Shown here: positions 47,505 to 59,358 of the stretch, one piece after another
Position numbering within the stretch: position 1 is the stretch's first letter
Layout of the letters: the number at the start of each line of letters is the position of its first letter
From: Manduca sexta
Taxonomy: Eukaryota; Arthropoda; Insecta; Lepidoptera; Sphingidae
Assembly (NCBI RefSeq): GCF_014839805.1
Contig: NC_051138.1
Location: 13,576,983-13,640,982 of the forward strand
Direction of reading: 5' to 3'
Length of the DNA stretch: 64,000 bases
Translations under genes and position numbers: made by a program
Notes under the pieces: generated by a model
The model's database searches: none
The model's input: the letters and a program-made list of their open reading frames with translations, nothing else
What the model was told of the DNA's origin: nothing

Positions 47505-47872
47505 AAGCCTCCTAGCCGAATTTTCGGCCACGGCGGCCAATCGCAGCGGAGATTAGCTAGGTACGCAGGAGATATTATAGTGCACAAGTGTGTGCGCAAG
47601 ACACAGGTGCACTCTGTTCCTTCACTCTCATAGTTCTATGAGACGGCAATCCGACATGACCGGACAGGGATCAGGCGCAGGACCAACGGCTTAAAGTGCT
47701 TTCCGAGGCATGGGGGTATCACACCGCCAACTTTCTGAATCCGAGCTGTAACTGAGCAATGTTTTAAGATGGAAAAACCCTTTCACAATTATTTTGGCCC
47801 GACCCGGGATTCGAATCCAGAACCTAAGCGCGGCATTAGTCGTACTCGTACCGTGGCAGTCTCGTCCAATAT
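47505..47872 (-). repeat. SINE family S3, full copy
   Basis: The tRNA-like head lies at the right on the minus strand, with B box GGATTCGAATCCC (about 47805-47817). The body contains 'ttttccatcttaaaacatt', 'ccgttggtcctgcgcc' and 'gtcggattgccgtctcata'. Other copies at 34525 and 40684. Confidence 0.7.
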
Positions 47873-48679
47873 ATATTTATTGTAGATCAACTGTTATTTG
47901 TGTCGTCTCACCATGTGCAGTTTTCATTTTCAACACAATTTTTGTTCCATCTAAAAGTTTTGACCACCTTAATCACCTTTCGCGCTCCAACATATGCCAT
48001 AAGTGGGTCGTTTCCCATATGACACAATATTACTTGTGTTGTAAACAATGCGTTCGAGGAACTTGCCAAGTTCTAGGTTCATGCACGGACCATAACGACG
48101 TGCAAACATAACCGCGTGTCGAACGATTTTTGCATTCTGTGATACATTTCGATTTATTCTAATCCAATACATATTTGGGTTAATGCTAACATTGCGAGCA
48201 AACAATTGAATTTATATAAAACAAACATTCGAATATCAATTTGAACAGTTTGATATTTGAAATACCAATATGGTGATTATAATAATTATATTATGAATGC
48301 CATTATTTATGTTATTCGGTAATTATGTATGCAAAGGTTAGCAAGAACAGAATTCACACGGAAATGGCTTCTCGGATGAATGCGACCGCATGTGCTTGAA
48401 GAGGTCACTCTGGAATTAATAGATATTAATATACTTATTGTATAATATACTTATTGTATGGTTGTACACGCGCAGGTTACAACAATTGCAAGAACGGACG
48501 CATTCATTATCTAAAATTTTTCTTTAAGACAATAACTAGACATAGAAGATATCTGAGGGCAGGCTGCAGGCTCGTTTAGGTACATTGCTACAACAGTTTA
48601 ACTGTTTAAATATTTATTTTCAATAAAACCGTTTCAGATTATTAGTGTGCGTCAACCATAATATTGCATCCGCTTATGA

Positions 48680-48820
48680 TCTGATTCCAACAGGCTGGAA
48701 TATTTGTGTGGACTGCCGAGGGGTAATCGTCTCTCGTCGGTCGACATTCTATTGGTGCCCACTATATTTACCATCAGGTGCAGTGAGTTCACTTTGTCGT
48801 GGTCATATAAAAAAAAAAAA
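48680..48820 (+). repeat. Family B LINE tail, 3' part with A tail
   Basis: 'tgattccaacaggctgga', 'gaggggtaatcgtctctcg', 'cgacattctattgg', 'ttaccatcaggtgcagtg', 'cactttgtcgtgg', then a run of A. The A run supports retrotransposition by a poly(A)-tailed LINE. Confidence 0.7.
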
Positions 48821-48987
48821 CATTCAAATTCTAAATAATTGTCTGACATCATCTTACTTGAGCTTACATTCATATATCGTTCCCAACTTTGGTTGTAAAC
48901 CGTAACATTATAGGTTCAGCCATGTAATCAAAATTGGATTGGCATTAATTTTATTCAATGTGAAAAGGATTTAGACTAAAATAAAAA

Positions 48988-49312
48988 GCGGCGATAGCCT
49001 AGTTGGGTGTGGAACGGACTGCCAAGACGAATGGCCGCAGGTTCAAATCCCAAGGGCACACACCTCTGACTTTTCTTAAATCGTGTGTGTACTCTTTGTG
49101 AATTTATCGTTCGCTTTAACGGTGAAGGAAAACATCGTGAGGAAACCTGCACATCTGAGAAGTTCTCTATAGGAATTTCGAAGGTGTGTGAAGTCTACCA
49201 ATCCGCACTAAGCCAGCGTGGTGGACTAAGGCCTAAGCCCTCTCAGTAGTACAGGAGGCCCGTGCTCAGCAGTGGGCAAGTATATAATACAGGGCTGATA
49301 TTATTATTATTA
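48988..49312 (+). repeat. SINE family A
   Basis: Complete copy. The 8-bp flank ttagacta lies at 48971-48978 and 49313-49320. Nine extra A-rich bases separate the left flank from the conserved start. Confidence 0.86.
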
Positions 49313-49399
49313 TTAGACTACACAAGTATTAGTTGTATCAATTTTGTCTACCCTTCCAATGATAGTTTACATTATATCAAAATTAATTAATTATTGCAG

Positions 49400-49597
49400 G
49401 TGGATATGATGCGGATATTTACCGTGGTGCTGTGTATATACAGAATGTAAACTCGCCCATAGAAACCCACGTATAAGTGTGGTGTTCGGGGATCAAAGCC
49501 AAAGTATATCGAGTTTCAACCAGGCTGGCATAATTGCGTCAACGGGTTTGGCGTAATCATCTCTCACTAATCAACATTTTATTAGAACTCCACGTTG
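49400..49597 (+). repeat. Family B LINE tail, old copy
   Basis: Heavily diverged, but 'aaccaggctggcataattg', 'gtaatcatctctcactaa' and 'caacattttattag' remain. It ends 170 bases from a dpr exon. Confidence 0.5.
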
Positions 49598-49769
49598 TAG
49601 TTAATTAAAAATACAATTGAATTCTATTTTACGGATATTATCGCGGTTTTTATATTTTAAATTTCTGCCGACGTTTCGAAGACTTTGCAGCCGTGATGAA
49701 GCGATGATGGGGGATTTTAATATTTAACATCCGCGTAAACATAAGAAATGATAATTTAATTCTCCTTAC

Positions 49770-49938
49770 CAGTGAGTACATGAACACGAGCCGTGGCTGA
49801 TTGCGCGTTATCTGGTGCACACTGATAAGCGCCGGCGTCCGAGGTTCTTGCTGACTGCACCAGCAGTCTACTACTGCTGTGGATTCCCTTCTCGGTCACC
49901 AACGATATCCCACCACGTGTCGAGTCGAAGTTAATCGT
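49770..49938 (-). CDS. dpr-like gene, Ig2 second-half exon
   Basis: 169 bases, phase 0 to phase 1. The acceptor tcaacag lies before 49938 and the donor after 49770 is GTAAGG. It encodes TINFDSTRGGISLVTEKG, a stretch diagnostic of Dpr proteins (INYDSPRGGVSVVTEKG-type), then SSSRLLVQSARTSDAGAYQCAPDNA, with the second Ig2 cysteine in the canonical D-A-G-x-Y-x-C context, and the closing strand TARVHVLTG. Together with the 53423 exon it completes Ig domain 2. No frameshift or stop. Confidence 0.93.
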
Positions 49939-50203
49939 CTGTTGACAAACGGTGGAAATTAAACCATGTTTCTATTGGTTTTAAAGTTTAATTTTCAATT
50001 GTTGAAAGTTCTTCGTAGAATTTTTAAAATGTTTGTTTCGCTTTTATATTCAACTAGGTTGATGGACATTTTTATCCAATAACTAAATATCTAGTAACGT
50101 ATTAAAGATTTTTCATTATTATTTCTATCGGTTTTAGAATATTTAATTGCAACCATTAACGAAAAAACAACATTAAATGCTTAAAAAGGAAGAAATTACG
50201 TCA

Positions 50204-50490
50204 TCTATATATATAAAAATGAATCCCTATTTCCCTGGGTTACGCCATCACGCGTGAACGGCTGGACCGATTTCACTAATTTTTTTTCTTGTGTTTTTTA
50301 TTGCCAGGAGAAGGTTCTTATGAAAGAAAAAAATCAAAAAAATTCGCGGAAAATTACAAAATTTAAGAAAACTTAACGAAAATATAAATTTTATATAACT
50401 GTCAATTGTTTGAAATAACTGCCAGCGATTGACAGAATGCGCGTTGCAAATTCATAGTTAAGACGGGGCAACGTCTGTCGGGTCAGCTAG
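50204..50490 (+). mobile_element. Non-autonomous Helitron, 287 bp
   Basis: Starts TC (TCTATATATATAAAAATG) and ends CTAG. It is inserted exactly between an A (50203) and a T (50491) with no target duplication: the rule for Helitrons (5' TC, 3' CTRR, A/T site). A GC-rich hairpin (gacg ggg... cgtc) lies about 15 bases before the 3' end. The start followed by 'gaacggctggaccgattt' is a form I recall from lepidopteran Helitrons. No Rep/helicase coding. Confidence 0.82.
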
Positions 50491-50739
50491 TTGTTATATA
50501 AAAGCCAATTAGGGCTTGTTTCACAATGTTCTAGTAAATTTTACCCGGTAACATATTAGACAGTTAATTCCGAATGCATTTTTTATTCACCATTAATACG
50601 GGAGTATGACTTTTTTATTGGCCGTATTATAATATATTCACCGATTAGCGCTTACTCAGACGTATTAAAACGCATCCTTAATAATAGAAACTATTCTCTT
50701 TTTAGAAATAACATTATCTGAACCCTTATTTCATTTGTG

Positions 50740-51075
50740 AAACGGCGATAGCCTAGTTGGTTGTGGAACGGACTGCCGAGACGAATGTCCGCAGGTTCAA
50801 ATCCCAAGGGCACACACCTCTGATTTTTCTAATAAATTATGTGTGTATTCTTTGTGAATTATCGCTTGCTTTAACGGTGAAGGAAAACATCGTGAGGAAA
50901 CCTGCATACCAGAGAAGTTCTCTATAGGAATTTCGAGGGTGTGTGAAGTCTACCAATCCGCACTAGGCCAGCGTGGTGGACTAAGGCCTAATCCCCCTCA
51001 GTAGTACAGGAGGCCCGTGCTTAGCAGTGGGCAAGTATATAATACAGGGCTGATATTATTATTATTATTATTATA
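50740..51075 (+). repeat. SINE family A
   Basis: Complete copy with the A box at about 50750. Perfect 14-bp target duplication ttatttcatttgtg (50726-50739 and 51076-51089). One of the youngest-looking copies by its long exact duplication. Confidence 0.9.
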
Positions 51076-52184
51076 TTATTTCATTTGTGTCCATTATCCA
51101 TTACACATGCTCGTGACCGTAAAGTGGTCAGACATCTATGCATCAAAGACAATGTCGACCGCCCGTTCTGTTTGCGGTCAGCTAGAGAACACATCTATCT
51201 AAGGATTTCCATTTCACTGACGTCATGCTATTTTATACGTTTGAGCCAACTTTCAAGTATGAATATATATTGGGAGTGTAGGCATTTTCAAGGTATGAAG
51301 ATATTGCTTTTAATGTAATGAAAAATTTCTCGCGAAATTGAATGTAGGGGCTCAAAGGATCAATGCAATAAAGTAAATATATGGTTAATAATAAAGTTTT
51401 TTTTTCTGTAGCAAGAATGTGCAATCGACTGTAAGAATGCGACCTTAAAATCAATGTTAAATAATAACTTTGCCGTCGTTTTTATTAAAAATATGAACCA
51501 GTAAACATCTTTCACCTCAAAGTAGCCCACATCATTAAAAAAACTAGGATTACTTTAGCTTTAAATAATTCAATCAGACGATCTATCTTAATTGATTAAA
51601 TTTTATTTAAATTGTGCAGTAAAAGAGACACTTTCAATAATGAAAGACGTTCCACAATTCATATTAAACTAGATCCGAAAAAGCGTTGACGAATCAGCTG
51701 AAAATATTCAACTTTATACGTAGTAAAAATGTCTTTCGCTTAAAACTGGTAATTGGCCCAATGAAGTCGCCTGTTCAGAGTTAGATACGGGCAAAACGTC
51801 GACTCGACATTACCCGGATTGGACGAAATAGAATATCTGATGTCGCTGTACGTTAAAAAGTTTTTGACTACCTTTTAACCCAAAAACGCGCTGGAGGACA
51901 TGATGTGTCTTAAAATTGTATGTACGATTTGAAAAATTTTACATGTCATTTTTATATTAAGTAACAAGAAACGCAATTACTTCCATAGTATTCTGTCACA
52001 AATTCTGATTAAATTCATCATAAATATAAGCCGATAAAATACAAAAGTCAAACTCCAATCTATGCTCTCTTCAGAAACAGGGTCTTGAACTGTTTCATTG
52101 TATTAAAATATTATAACATTATATTATAAATAAGGCCTCATAAATAAAAATGGTAACAAACAATACCAAATAGTTGTATACGTT

Positions 52185-52476
52185 TTCGTCACGGAGATTG
52201 AGTACACACATACACACACAACATCACGCATTTATCTCCGAAGGGGTATGGAGAGGCGCAACCAGGCACACACTTTTCGCCAAGTGTCTTCCATACCATA
52301 ATGTGATAGGGGGCGTGCCTATCACCAAATCGGGCACAAATTCCAGACTCCGGACTTATACTGAGCAGAAAAATCCAAATATCACTTTGCCCGACCCTGG
52401 CTTCGAACCCAGGACCTCAGAGCGCTATCCTACCACGTATGCAGTAGGTACAACTACACCACCGAGGCAGTCCAGA
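52185..52476 (-). repeat. SINE family S2, full copy
   Basis: The head is at the right on the minus strand: A-box-like 'tggtgtagttgtacctac', then B box GGTTCGAAGCC (about 52400-52412). The body follows, then 'ccatacccctt' and a (GT)n-like tail at the left. The plus-strand open frame over it is accidental. Partial copies at 1529, 9232 and 54945. Confidence 0.75.
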
Positions 52477-53422
52477 GAGATCAAGAGACTCAGGCAGAGA
52501 TTAAGAAGACAAAAGGATTTTTAAGGCCTCAGACAACTTAAATCACATGGATGTGAAAATACATTCAATGTTATTATGAATTGTAAAATGTATTCAACCG
52601 CTATTCCACTCATCCAATCACAATAGCTAAGCAAATAACTAAAACTAAACAATTTCTCATCACAATTTAAATATTTACTAAGCCATCGTTAATTCTATTC
52701 GTATGCAAATGACATCATTGGACATCGCTATGACAGTCCATCAGAGCAAAATTTATTTCTATGACATCATCAATTATTACGGTCAGCGAGTTTATGGATT
52801 GTATATGTCAAGATTTATTCCCTTATTGTTCGACAAATGTCCACTGTGACGCCTTTTTATATTACAAGGCTGGCATGAGAAAGTGACCTGATAAATTTGA
52901 ACACTGTCTATAATCATAATGATGTCAGTAATGCGTGATATGGGAACTTTTCAGCAAAAGAATAAACTTGAATTGTTTCGTCACACAAGTCAGATTTTTT
53001 TTTCTTATAATGCAAACAGTTTTAGTACAGCATAGCACCCTTTTAAGGAATAACTACACTGCCTAGAGTTTTTTGGTGTAAAAGATAGTGATTGGAACAT
53101 ATCAAGGGTTATTATAATTTATGTTATCAAAAAGAACCAAACCGATATAATCAAAAACAGAATTCCCAAAGTTGTATTACATTATACTAATTAAAATCGA
53201 CCCAAAATCTGAATTTTATCCCCGATGTGACAATGGGTAAGCCCTTATATCACGGACTGAGCACTCTTGGCGAAAAGTTGGTCTGGGACACCTCTGCCTA
53301 CGAATTTGCCGAATTTGCGGATATTGGGGTGATAAGTGAGGTATGTGAACTCTAAAATAATTAAATTCGCCCACAAGCAGCCGAGGCAGCTTATTCTAAA
53401 ATCTCAATATTAGACGTCATAC

Positions 53423-53550
53423 CTTGCCTCTGTGCGTCCAGTTAATAGTGTTTGGCGGTTCGGGCGTGTGTCGAACAATGCACGTGAGGTTTATTGTCGA
53501 GCCAGCGTATATGAACAAGTCTGGACCGCCGAGCACTTCGGTTTCTGGTT
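53423..53550 (-). CDS. dpr-like gene, Ig2 first-half exon
   Basis: 128 bases, phase 1 to phase 0. The acceptor tctttcag lies before 53550 and the donor after 53423 is GTATGA. It encodes EPETEVLGGPDLFIYAGSTI, the Ig1-Ig2 linker and first strand, with the Dpr-typical GGPDL and GSTINLTC patches. The first Ig2 cysteine and N-glycosylation sequons (NLT, NWT) follow, then HTPEPPNTINWTHRGK. The SPEPP-x-x-x-x-W pattern is characteristic of the family. No disruption. Confidence 0.93.
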
Positions 53551-53653
53551 CTGAAAGAATGAGAAGTTGTTAGTAAAATTAGATATTGTTTAGTGGGAGT
53601 GTGAGTGAGGTCGTAAGATCAAAAGTTAGTGAAGTCGTGTGAGTTACACATAG

Positions 53654-53949
53654 TTTTTTTTTTCTTTTTTTTTTTGTATTACTTTAAATAACGAGATGAG
53701 CTTGCCGGTCGCTTCGATAGTAAACGATACGACCGCACATAAAAAGTAGAAATACCATCGAACACTTTGAAATGTAAAGTAATATTTGGTATTCAACTGT
53801 TTACGCACTCCTGTAGTTACATTGGCTACTTTGTCCTTCAAACCGGAACACAACAGTGACTACAGATTGTTGCTTGGCGGCAGAAATAGACATTGGGTTG
53901 GTATATACCCAGGCGGTCACCCACATATGAGATACCTACCACCAGTGCC
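53654..53949 (-). repeat. Family C LINE tail
   Basis: Reverse complement matches 19607-19912 ('tgggtgaccgcctgggtat', 'tctgccgccaagcaac', 'ccggtttgaaggacaaagt'), with a long T run at the left as poly(A) tail. It begins 104 bases upstream (in gene direction) of a dpr exon acceptor. Confidence 0.7.
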
Positions 53950-54388
53950 AATAACTGAACAGCAGTGATAACTGACGCATGAAACAGAAATAATGTTTCC
54001 ATTACTTAGATCCTGATAATTATTAACCACTTTTTAAAATACAATAATGAGCAGATCACTCGTATGATATGACGCATCACTCGTAAAACCGTAGTTAATC
54101 ATTCATTTAAAATTAATTACCATCTCACCCGAGGGCGGTATACGAAATTAATTAATTATTATTTTTCAATGACTATTCTCGTTTCTATTAATATTTTGTA
54201 GGGTCTAGCATGTACCATTGTCAGGATCTATATAGTTTTATTCGGTTTACTTGCATAAGGTTATTCATAAGAGGCATTCGCGTACATTATTATATCACCA
54301 TATTTGTGAGGTTTAATATTCAAGTTCGATCTGTATTTGCGCATTGTATAATAACTGTTAAAATGCAAACATTATATCAAAGAATACT

Positions 54389-54575
54389 TGACTGGCGGTA
54401 GTATATATCCGCCCGGATAGTAACCAACGTACACAAGGTGTTTTAACCCGCTACAGTGGCTCAGGTAAGTGTGTTGCGTTCCGGGATCAGCTTATATATA
54501 TCCGGTTCCAACAGGCCGGTATTATTGCGTCAACTGTCGAGGGATAATCATCTCTCGTCAGTCGAAATTTTATTA
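54389..54575 (+). repeat. Family B LINE tail
   Basis: 'ctggcggtagtatatatcc', 'gcccggatagtaacca', 'cgtacacaaggtgtttta', 'gttccgggatcagc', 'ccggttccaacaggccgg', 'ataatcatctctcgtcagtc'. The last 'taccatcagg' part is missing. Confidence 0.7.
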
Positions 54576-54944
54576 GGCCTTACTACTATTTAAAATACGT
54601 GAAATTGCGTTTTTAAGCTTTATAATGAGCAACTCCTATAACACGATTATATAAATCTCATTGACTATAAGTATGCGTGACACAAATATAGTCGTTATTG
54701 TTTTTTTCATAAATAACAATATTGTATATACATGTGCAAATCATATGTTTGTCTTATGTGAAAAACGGAATCGATATTCCCGAACATTGCAACGTCCGCA
54801 GTTTGCTGTGCTGCGGGTAGTTACAAATCAAATACTCCCAGGTAGTGCGTTATGCCGGTGCTCGGTATAACTCGAAGTCTATTTCTGTATATCTTTCTTT
54901 AAGTGCGATTGATCCTGCCAAATGTTTCTTAACGTCGGGTGCCA

Positions 54945-55120
54945 TCCACCAGTTTCGCTGTATTATTGAAGTCTGGAATTTGTGGCCGATATGGCGACAG
55001 GATCGTATCCTATCATATCATGTGAAGGAATACACTCGGCGAAAAATGGGTGTACTAGTTGCGCATTTGCCTACCTCTCAGGAGGTAAAAAGCGTGAGTA
55101 TGTGTGTGTATAAAGTGTAC
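54945..55120 (+). repeat. SINE family S2, 3' part
   Basis: 'gtctggaatttgtggccga', 'atcctatcatatcatgtga', 'actcggcgaaaaatgggtg', then a (gt)n-like end near 55105. Head absent. Confidence 0.6.
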
Positions 55121-56928
55121 CATATATCATTCGTTTAGAATAGTCAGTACGCGAAGGTTTAGTCTCACTTATGACAATGAGGTGTATTCGGTCGTCTTAT
55201 TTCTAACGAGTAGCATATCCAACGTCTTGAAGCGTGCGCTGGGTCCATAAAACCTAGTAAAACCGGCTTTAATGTTTTTCAAGCTGGAACAAGACTACGT
55301 GCACAACTACTTAGCGGCGAAAACATTTTTACTTTTTGTACTAGTTCCTGTTCTAAAGAAATTTGATGTATGAGAGACGGTTTGGACTTCCCTGCACTAT
55401 TAAGTATCAATCAGTATAATTAATAAAATTTGTAACTTTACATCAGCATTGCAATCAAATCACATTAAATCCCCGATATCAAGTTCACTGAACTACATAA
55501 TAGGCTATGTGTAGTTAACTTTATTTGCTTGACATATCTTCATTTCAATCTGTCATTATCAAACTGATATGATAGAAAGAGACAGTCAAGGCGCACGACA
55601 CAAAGTCTAATCCCGATTTAGTCATGCGTATTTTTTAATTAAAAAGTATTTTTTTCTAATGTCAAACTACCAGTGGAGAAGGATTCATAAAAGCAGATTC
55701 CTAACGTATGTAGAATCTTATTATCATTAGAACGATTTGCACACCGGATTTATACGTATTGGTGCCTCCATATGTGTCAGATTTCCTTTCAGAAAATTTC
55801 ACATTTCGCCACTGCAGACTACATAAATTATCATTACAGACAGGTCATCACAGATTCAATAGATCACCACAAAATAGGTATGTAAAATACGTAGGTAAAA
55901 GAATGAAAACTTATAATAATCTCATTTTTGTCAAAATTAAATAGGCCGCATTTTCAATGTTTAGAATTGCTATGCAAAGTCTTTTCAATTAATTTACTTC
56001 AATATTGATATTTTCTTACAATAACTATTAGTTTTCTTATAAAAGCTGTTTACATATTTAACAATTTCAACGAGATGTTTTGAACCTCCATCACTCAGGT
56101 TTAGAAGCCCAATAAAATTCTAGTACAAACCTTCGACACTAATAAAGAACTCCAAATCAATCCGATTGTGACGACCGAATGAACCGATTCAATACTCGAA
56201 CTGCGACCTTATCCCGCCACGTTTTGACAAAAGACACCCACTTTACCCAAACTTTTTGTTCATTAGTTCAAACAGACAAAAGTTGAACATTCCCCAAAAG
56301 AAATTTCGAGACAGCTGTTCCTTAAAAGGTTTCATGCAATTCACTGAGGCGAGAACCTTGAAAGGGATATCCCTGCCTATATTTATTTCGCGCCTTTGTA
56401 ACAAAATTCTCTGTCGGTAAAGTTGTAAACTATTTTCGTTCACAGCGGCTTGTTTTCGTTCCCTTTCCTACATCTATTTGATGTATTGATCAAGTATCTG
56501 AATAGACTATTGCCTCTTTACTATTTTAACTTGTTAATGAAGTATTTAATTATCAATTCTTGTATATAGTTTGCATTAATCCTTCAATCTTGAATGAATT
56601 TTCTAGTCAGGCCACTCATTATCAACGCATTGATATAGAGGTCACATTGAAAACAACTTGGGATGTTGTGAGCTCTAAAAATCAATATGCAAATGACGAC
56701 CCATAATGGAATAATTTATTTGAATTTGAAATAAGATTTCATATCAATAGTAAGGCTGTGACAAGGCGGTTTGTTTCATTCATAAGTGATTTGGAATTTA
56801 TGTATAAAGTATAAGAACAGTAAGAGTGTATGCCCCTGCGTCAATCATGTCTTATAATTTCTTATAATCAGTACATAATTTACTGTAGTTATTTGAAATT
56901 CAATACATATTTTTCTCGTCTTATTTTA

Positions 56929-57254
56929 ATAATAATAATAATATCAGCCCTGTATTATATACTGTCCCACTGCTGAGCACGGGCCTCCTCTACTACTGAG
57001 ACGCATTAGGCCTTAGTCCACCACGCTGGCCTAGTGCGGATTAGTAGACTTCACACACCTTCGAAATTCCTATAGGGAACTTCTCAGATGTGCAGGTTCT
57101 CTCACGATGTTTTCCTTCACCGTTAAAGCGAAGGATAAATTCACAAAGAATACACACATGATTTTAGAAAAGTCAGAGGTGTGTGCCCTTGGGATTTGAA
57201 CCTGCGGACATTCGTCTTGGCAGTCCGTTCCACAACCAACTAGGCTATCGCCGC
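56929..57254 (-). repeat. SINE family A, minus strand
   Basis: Complete copy, (aat)n tail at the left and head at 57230-57254. The 12-bp flank cgtcttatttta lies at 56917-56928 and 57276-57287, leaving 21 extra bases between the SINE head and the right flank. Confidence 0.86.
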
Positions 57255-58215
57255 TTTATTTTACGTACGTTTTTGCGTCTTATTTTACGCCTTATTATTT
57301 TTATTGTCGGGTACTTAATAGCTTTTAACTTCATGACTAGAACTTCACCGATTGTAGGCTAATTTTATAATTAGATATGATATTTCTACCACGTAGCCGC
57401 TATGCGCCAGGCTGGCCTTGTCTATTTTATTTTAGTGGTTTGGGAACATTAGAGTCAATAATGTTGTAAAACAGAGAAACCGCTTTGGTCTAATGGGATC
57501 TTAATACTTCGAAGTAATATCTAAAATTTGTGTGTTTATTGTCGGTTAATGGTTAATGTATTTCTATGATTTTATCGCCAAATATATTTGCATGAAGTTC
57601 GACCACTAACCTGTCCAGGATTAAAATGTAAATCTCGAAAAAACAGCTACGAAATAAAACAACAGTATACAAAATCCAGAACTTTGTATTTTCTGGAGTA
57701 TGCCAAAAAATAACTCAGCAAATACAAAACAATTATGCAAATACTAAGGAAGTCTTCAAAACAAACATGAAAAAGAAAATAAATATTTAATCTCAAATTA
57801 GTACATACACATTGGTCCAAAACACACAATAAGTAGGTGCGTGTTTACCGTCACAGTGAGAATTGTAAACATAGCCATGTTCCAACAATCTCACAGGGTT
57901 GAAGTGCTCTATTTAACTTTGCCTTTCGAACTGCGAAACTTTCCTTTCAATTCCGCCAACGCGGTCTTTCTTTGACATGGCCGAACATTGAAATAAGTTA
58001 TTTGTACTGAATTCCTTTCAGGTGCTTTGGACATAGCCCAAATGGCTGTTTCGCTTGTATCGGCTGTTTACGTCAGTGACACTTTGAAAGAAATCTGTAT
58101 TTGCGGTTGGTAATCGTTGGTTTACTTTGAAGTATTTAAGTCTGAGGAAGGGTTTCCCTTTCATTCTGTCATTGGTAAAATATTTTCGGTCATCCGTACT
58201 TCGTATTACGTAGCG

Positions 58216-58332
58216 TAAACCGGTTTCAAATAGGCCGGCATAATTGTATCGACTGGCAAGGGGTTTTCAGTCGATATATTTGGACCCAACTTTACAAACC
58301 ATGCAATTGGATCACTTTGTCGAGCCCACACA
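58216..58332 (+). repeat. Family B LINE tail, 3' part
   Basis: 'accggtttcaaataggccg', 'gcataattgtatcgactgg', 'ggatcactttgtcgagccc'. Moderately diverged, head missing. Confidence 0.55.
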
Positions 58333-58984
58333 AGTAAAGACGTCAATGGACATTTGTGATAAATTAAAAAAAAACTTTTACTTCACTAGATGAAAAATCA
58401 AAAGCGAAGGTCTGATACAATATTCTACTTACCGTAAAAATGTCGTGCTTCATACCCTAGTTATTTATAATCGATCATTTATATTCTAAGACTTAATGAA
58501 AATACTGTCTAGATACCAAGAGGTTTTTATAGATTTATACATAAATTTTATGATGAAAAACACTTTTCAAAACATTCACAAGCTATTATAATTCGAATGC
58601 TAATAGTTTATTCTACTCTCTATTCGATTGAAATCTTGTTTGAAAGCACTAAAACATTTTGAAGGCATAATTATATGACTCATGCATCCTTAAAAGACAG
58701 TATCCTGCAATTGTTGTCCTGAAGTACAACTCCTTAGTACAACTATGTACTTATATACTATTTACCAAGACCTAAAAAAGGTCTCATGGTGTGATAGCAA
58801 GTCTGTAATGTATGGGTCATGTCAAATTTTACTCTTATCAACTAACGCGTCGTTATCGAATGGAAAACACCCTAGTTTGTTGACCTGGTTATTGAACTGA
58901 CCTGAACAGTTTTAAAAATCGAATATGCTGCTTTTAGTTTAATAATGTTGTCATTCAGAATGATCTAGTTATTAGATTCATAGA

Positions 58985-59358
58985 TATCGAGTTACTACTA
59001 AATGAAACTATAAACCATTCTTAAAAATACCACTTTACAATAAGTTACTCGAACTGTAGACTAAATGTATAATATAAGAATCTTAGATTCGAACAAAATA
59101 AATATAAATAATGAGTAATTTTAATTTTACACGCGCTCATGCCCCATTTTTACTCTAAGACAATTCGTCGCAGCGGCATCATCACACTTTTATTGCGAAA
59201 TACACGTACAAACACGCCACATACTACAAAATTATCATAAAACCAAAACGGTAAAAAGGCATTTTTTGTGAAATATTCGTTATTTATAAAAGATTTTTGG
59301 CACAATGTTAACAGAGAGACGAGTGTGGTTTCATTCATTATGGCAATGTCAAATGACT
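58985..59358. mobile_element. Family G MITE, decayed copy
   Basis: Shares with 39437-39799 'gtaattttaattttac'-like, 'tttttggcacaatgtt' and the ends 'gttactactaaatgaaac' and 'gtggtttcattcattatgg'. Divergence is clearly higher than in the other two copies. Confidence 0.55.

Larger units (their letters stand above)
37462..49769 (-). other. dpr-like gene, last intron (12.3 kb)
   Basis: Donor GTAAGG at 49769, acceptor TTTGCAG at 37462. It contains no further Dpr-like exon that I can see. It holds family A, B, C, G and S3 repeats, a CR1-like relic, a mariner relic, a possible solo LTR and a perfect palindrome, each listed separately. The remaining stretches (37470-39235, 40081-40683, 40874-41450, 41888-43744, 44711-45316, 47178-47504, 47873-48679) are AT-rich, with nothing recognised. 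Confidence 0.75.
49939..53422 (-). other. dpr-like gene, intron between the two Ig2 exons (3.5 kb)
   Basis: Donor GTATGA after the 53423 exon, acceptor TCAACAG at 49939. Holds a Helitron, a family A SINE and a full S2 SINE, listed separately. The remaining stretches (51090-52184 and 52477-53422) are AT-rich, with nothing recognised. Confidence 0.8.

Noticed and set aside
52174..52524. 116-codon plus-strand open frame as a gene
   Set aside because: It is an antisense reading of an S2 SINE. The PDPGFEPRTS phrase is the reversed B-box region of tRNA-derived SINEs.
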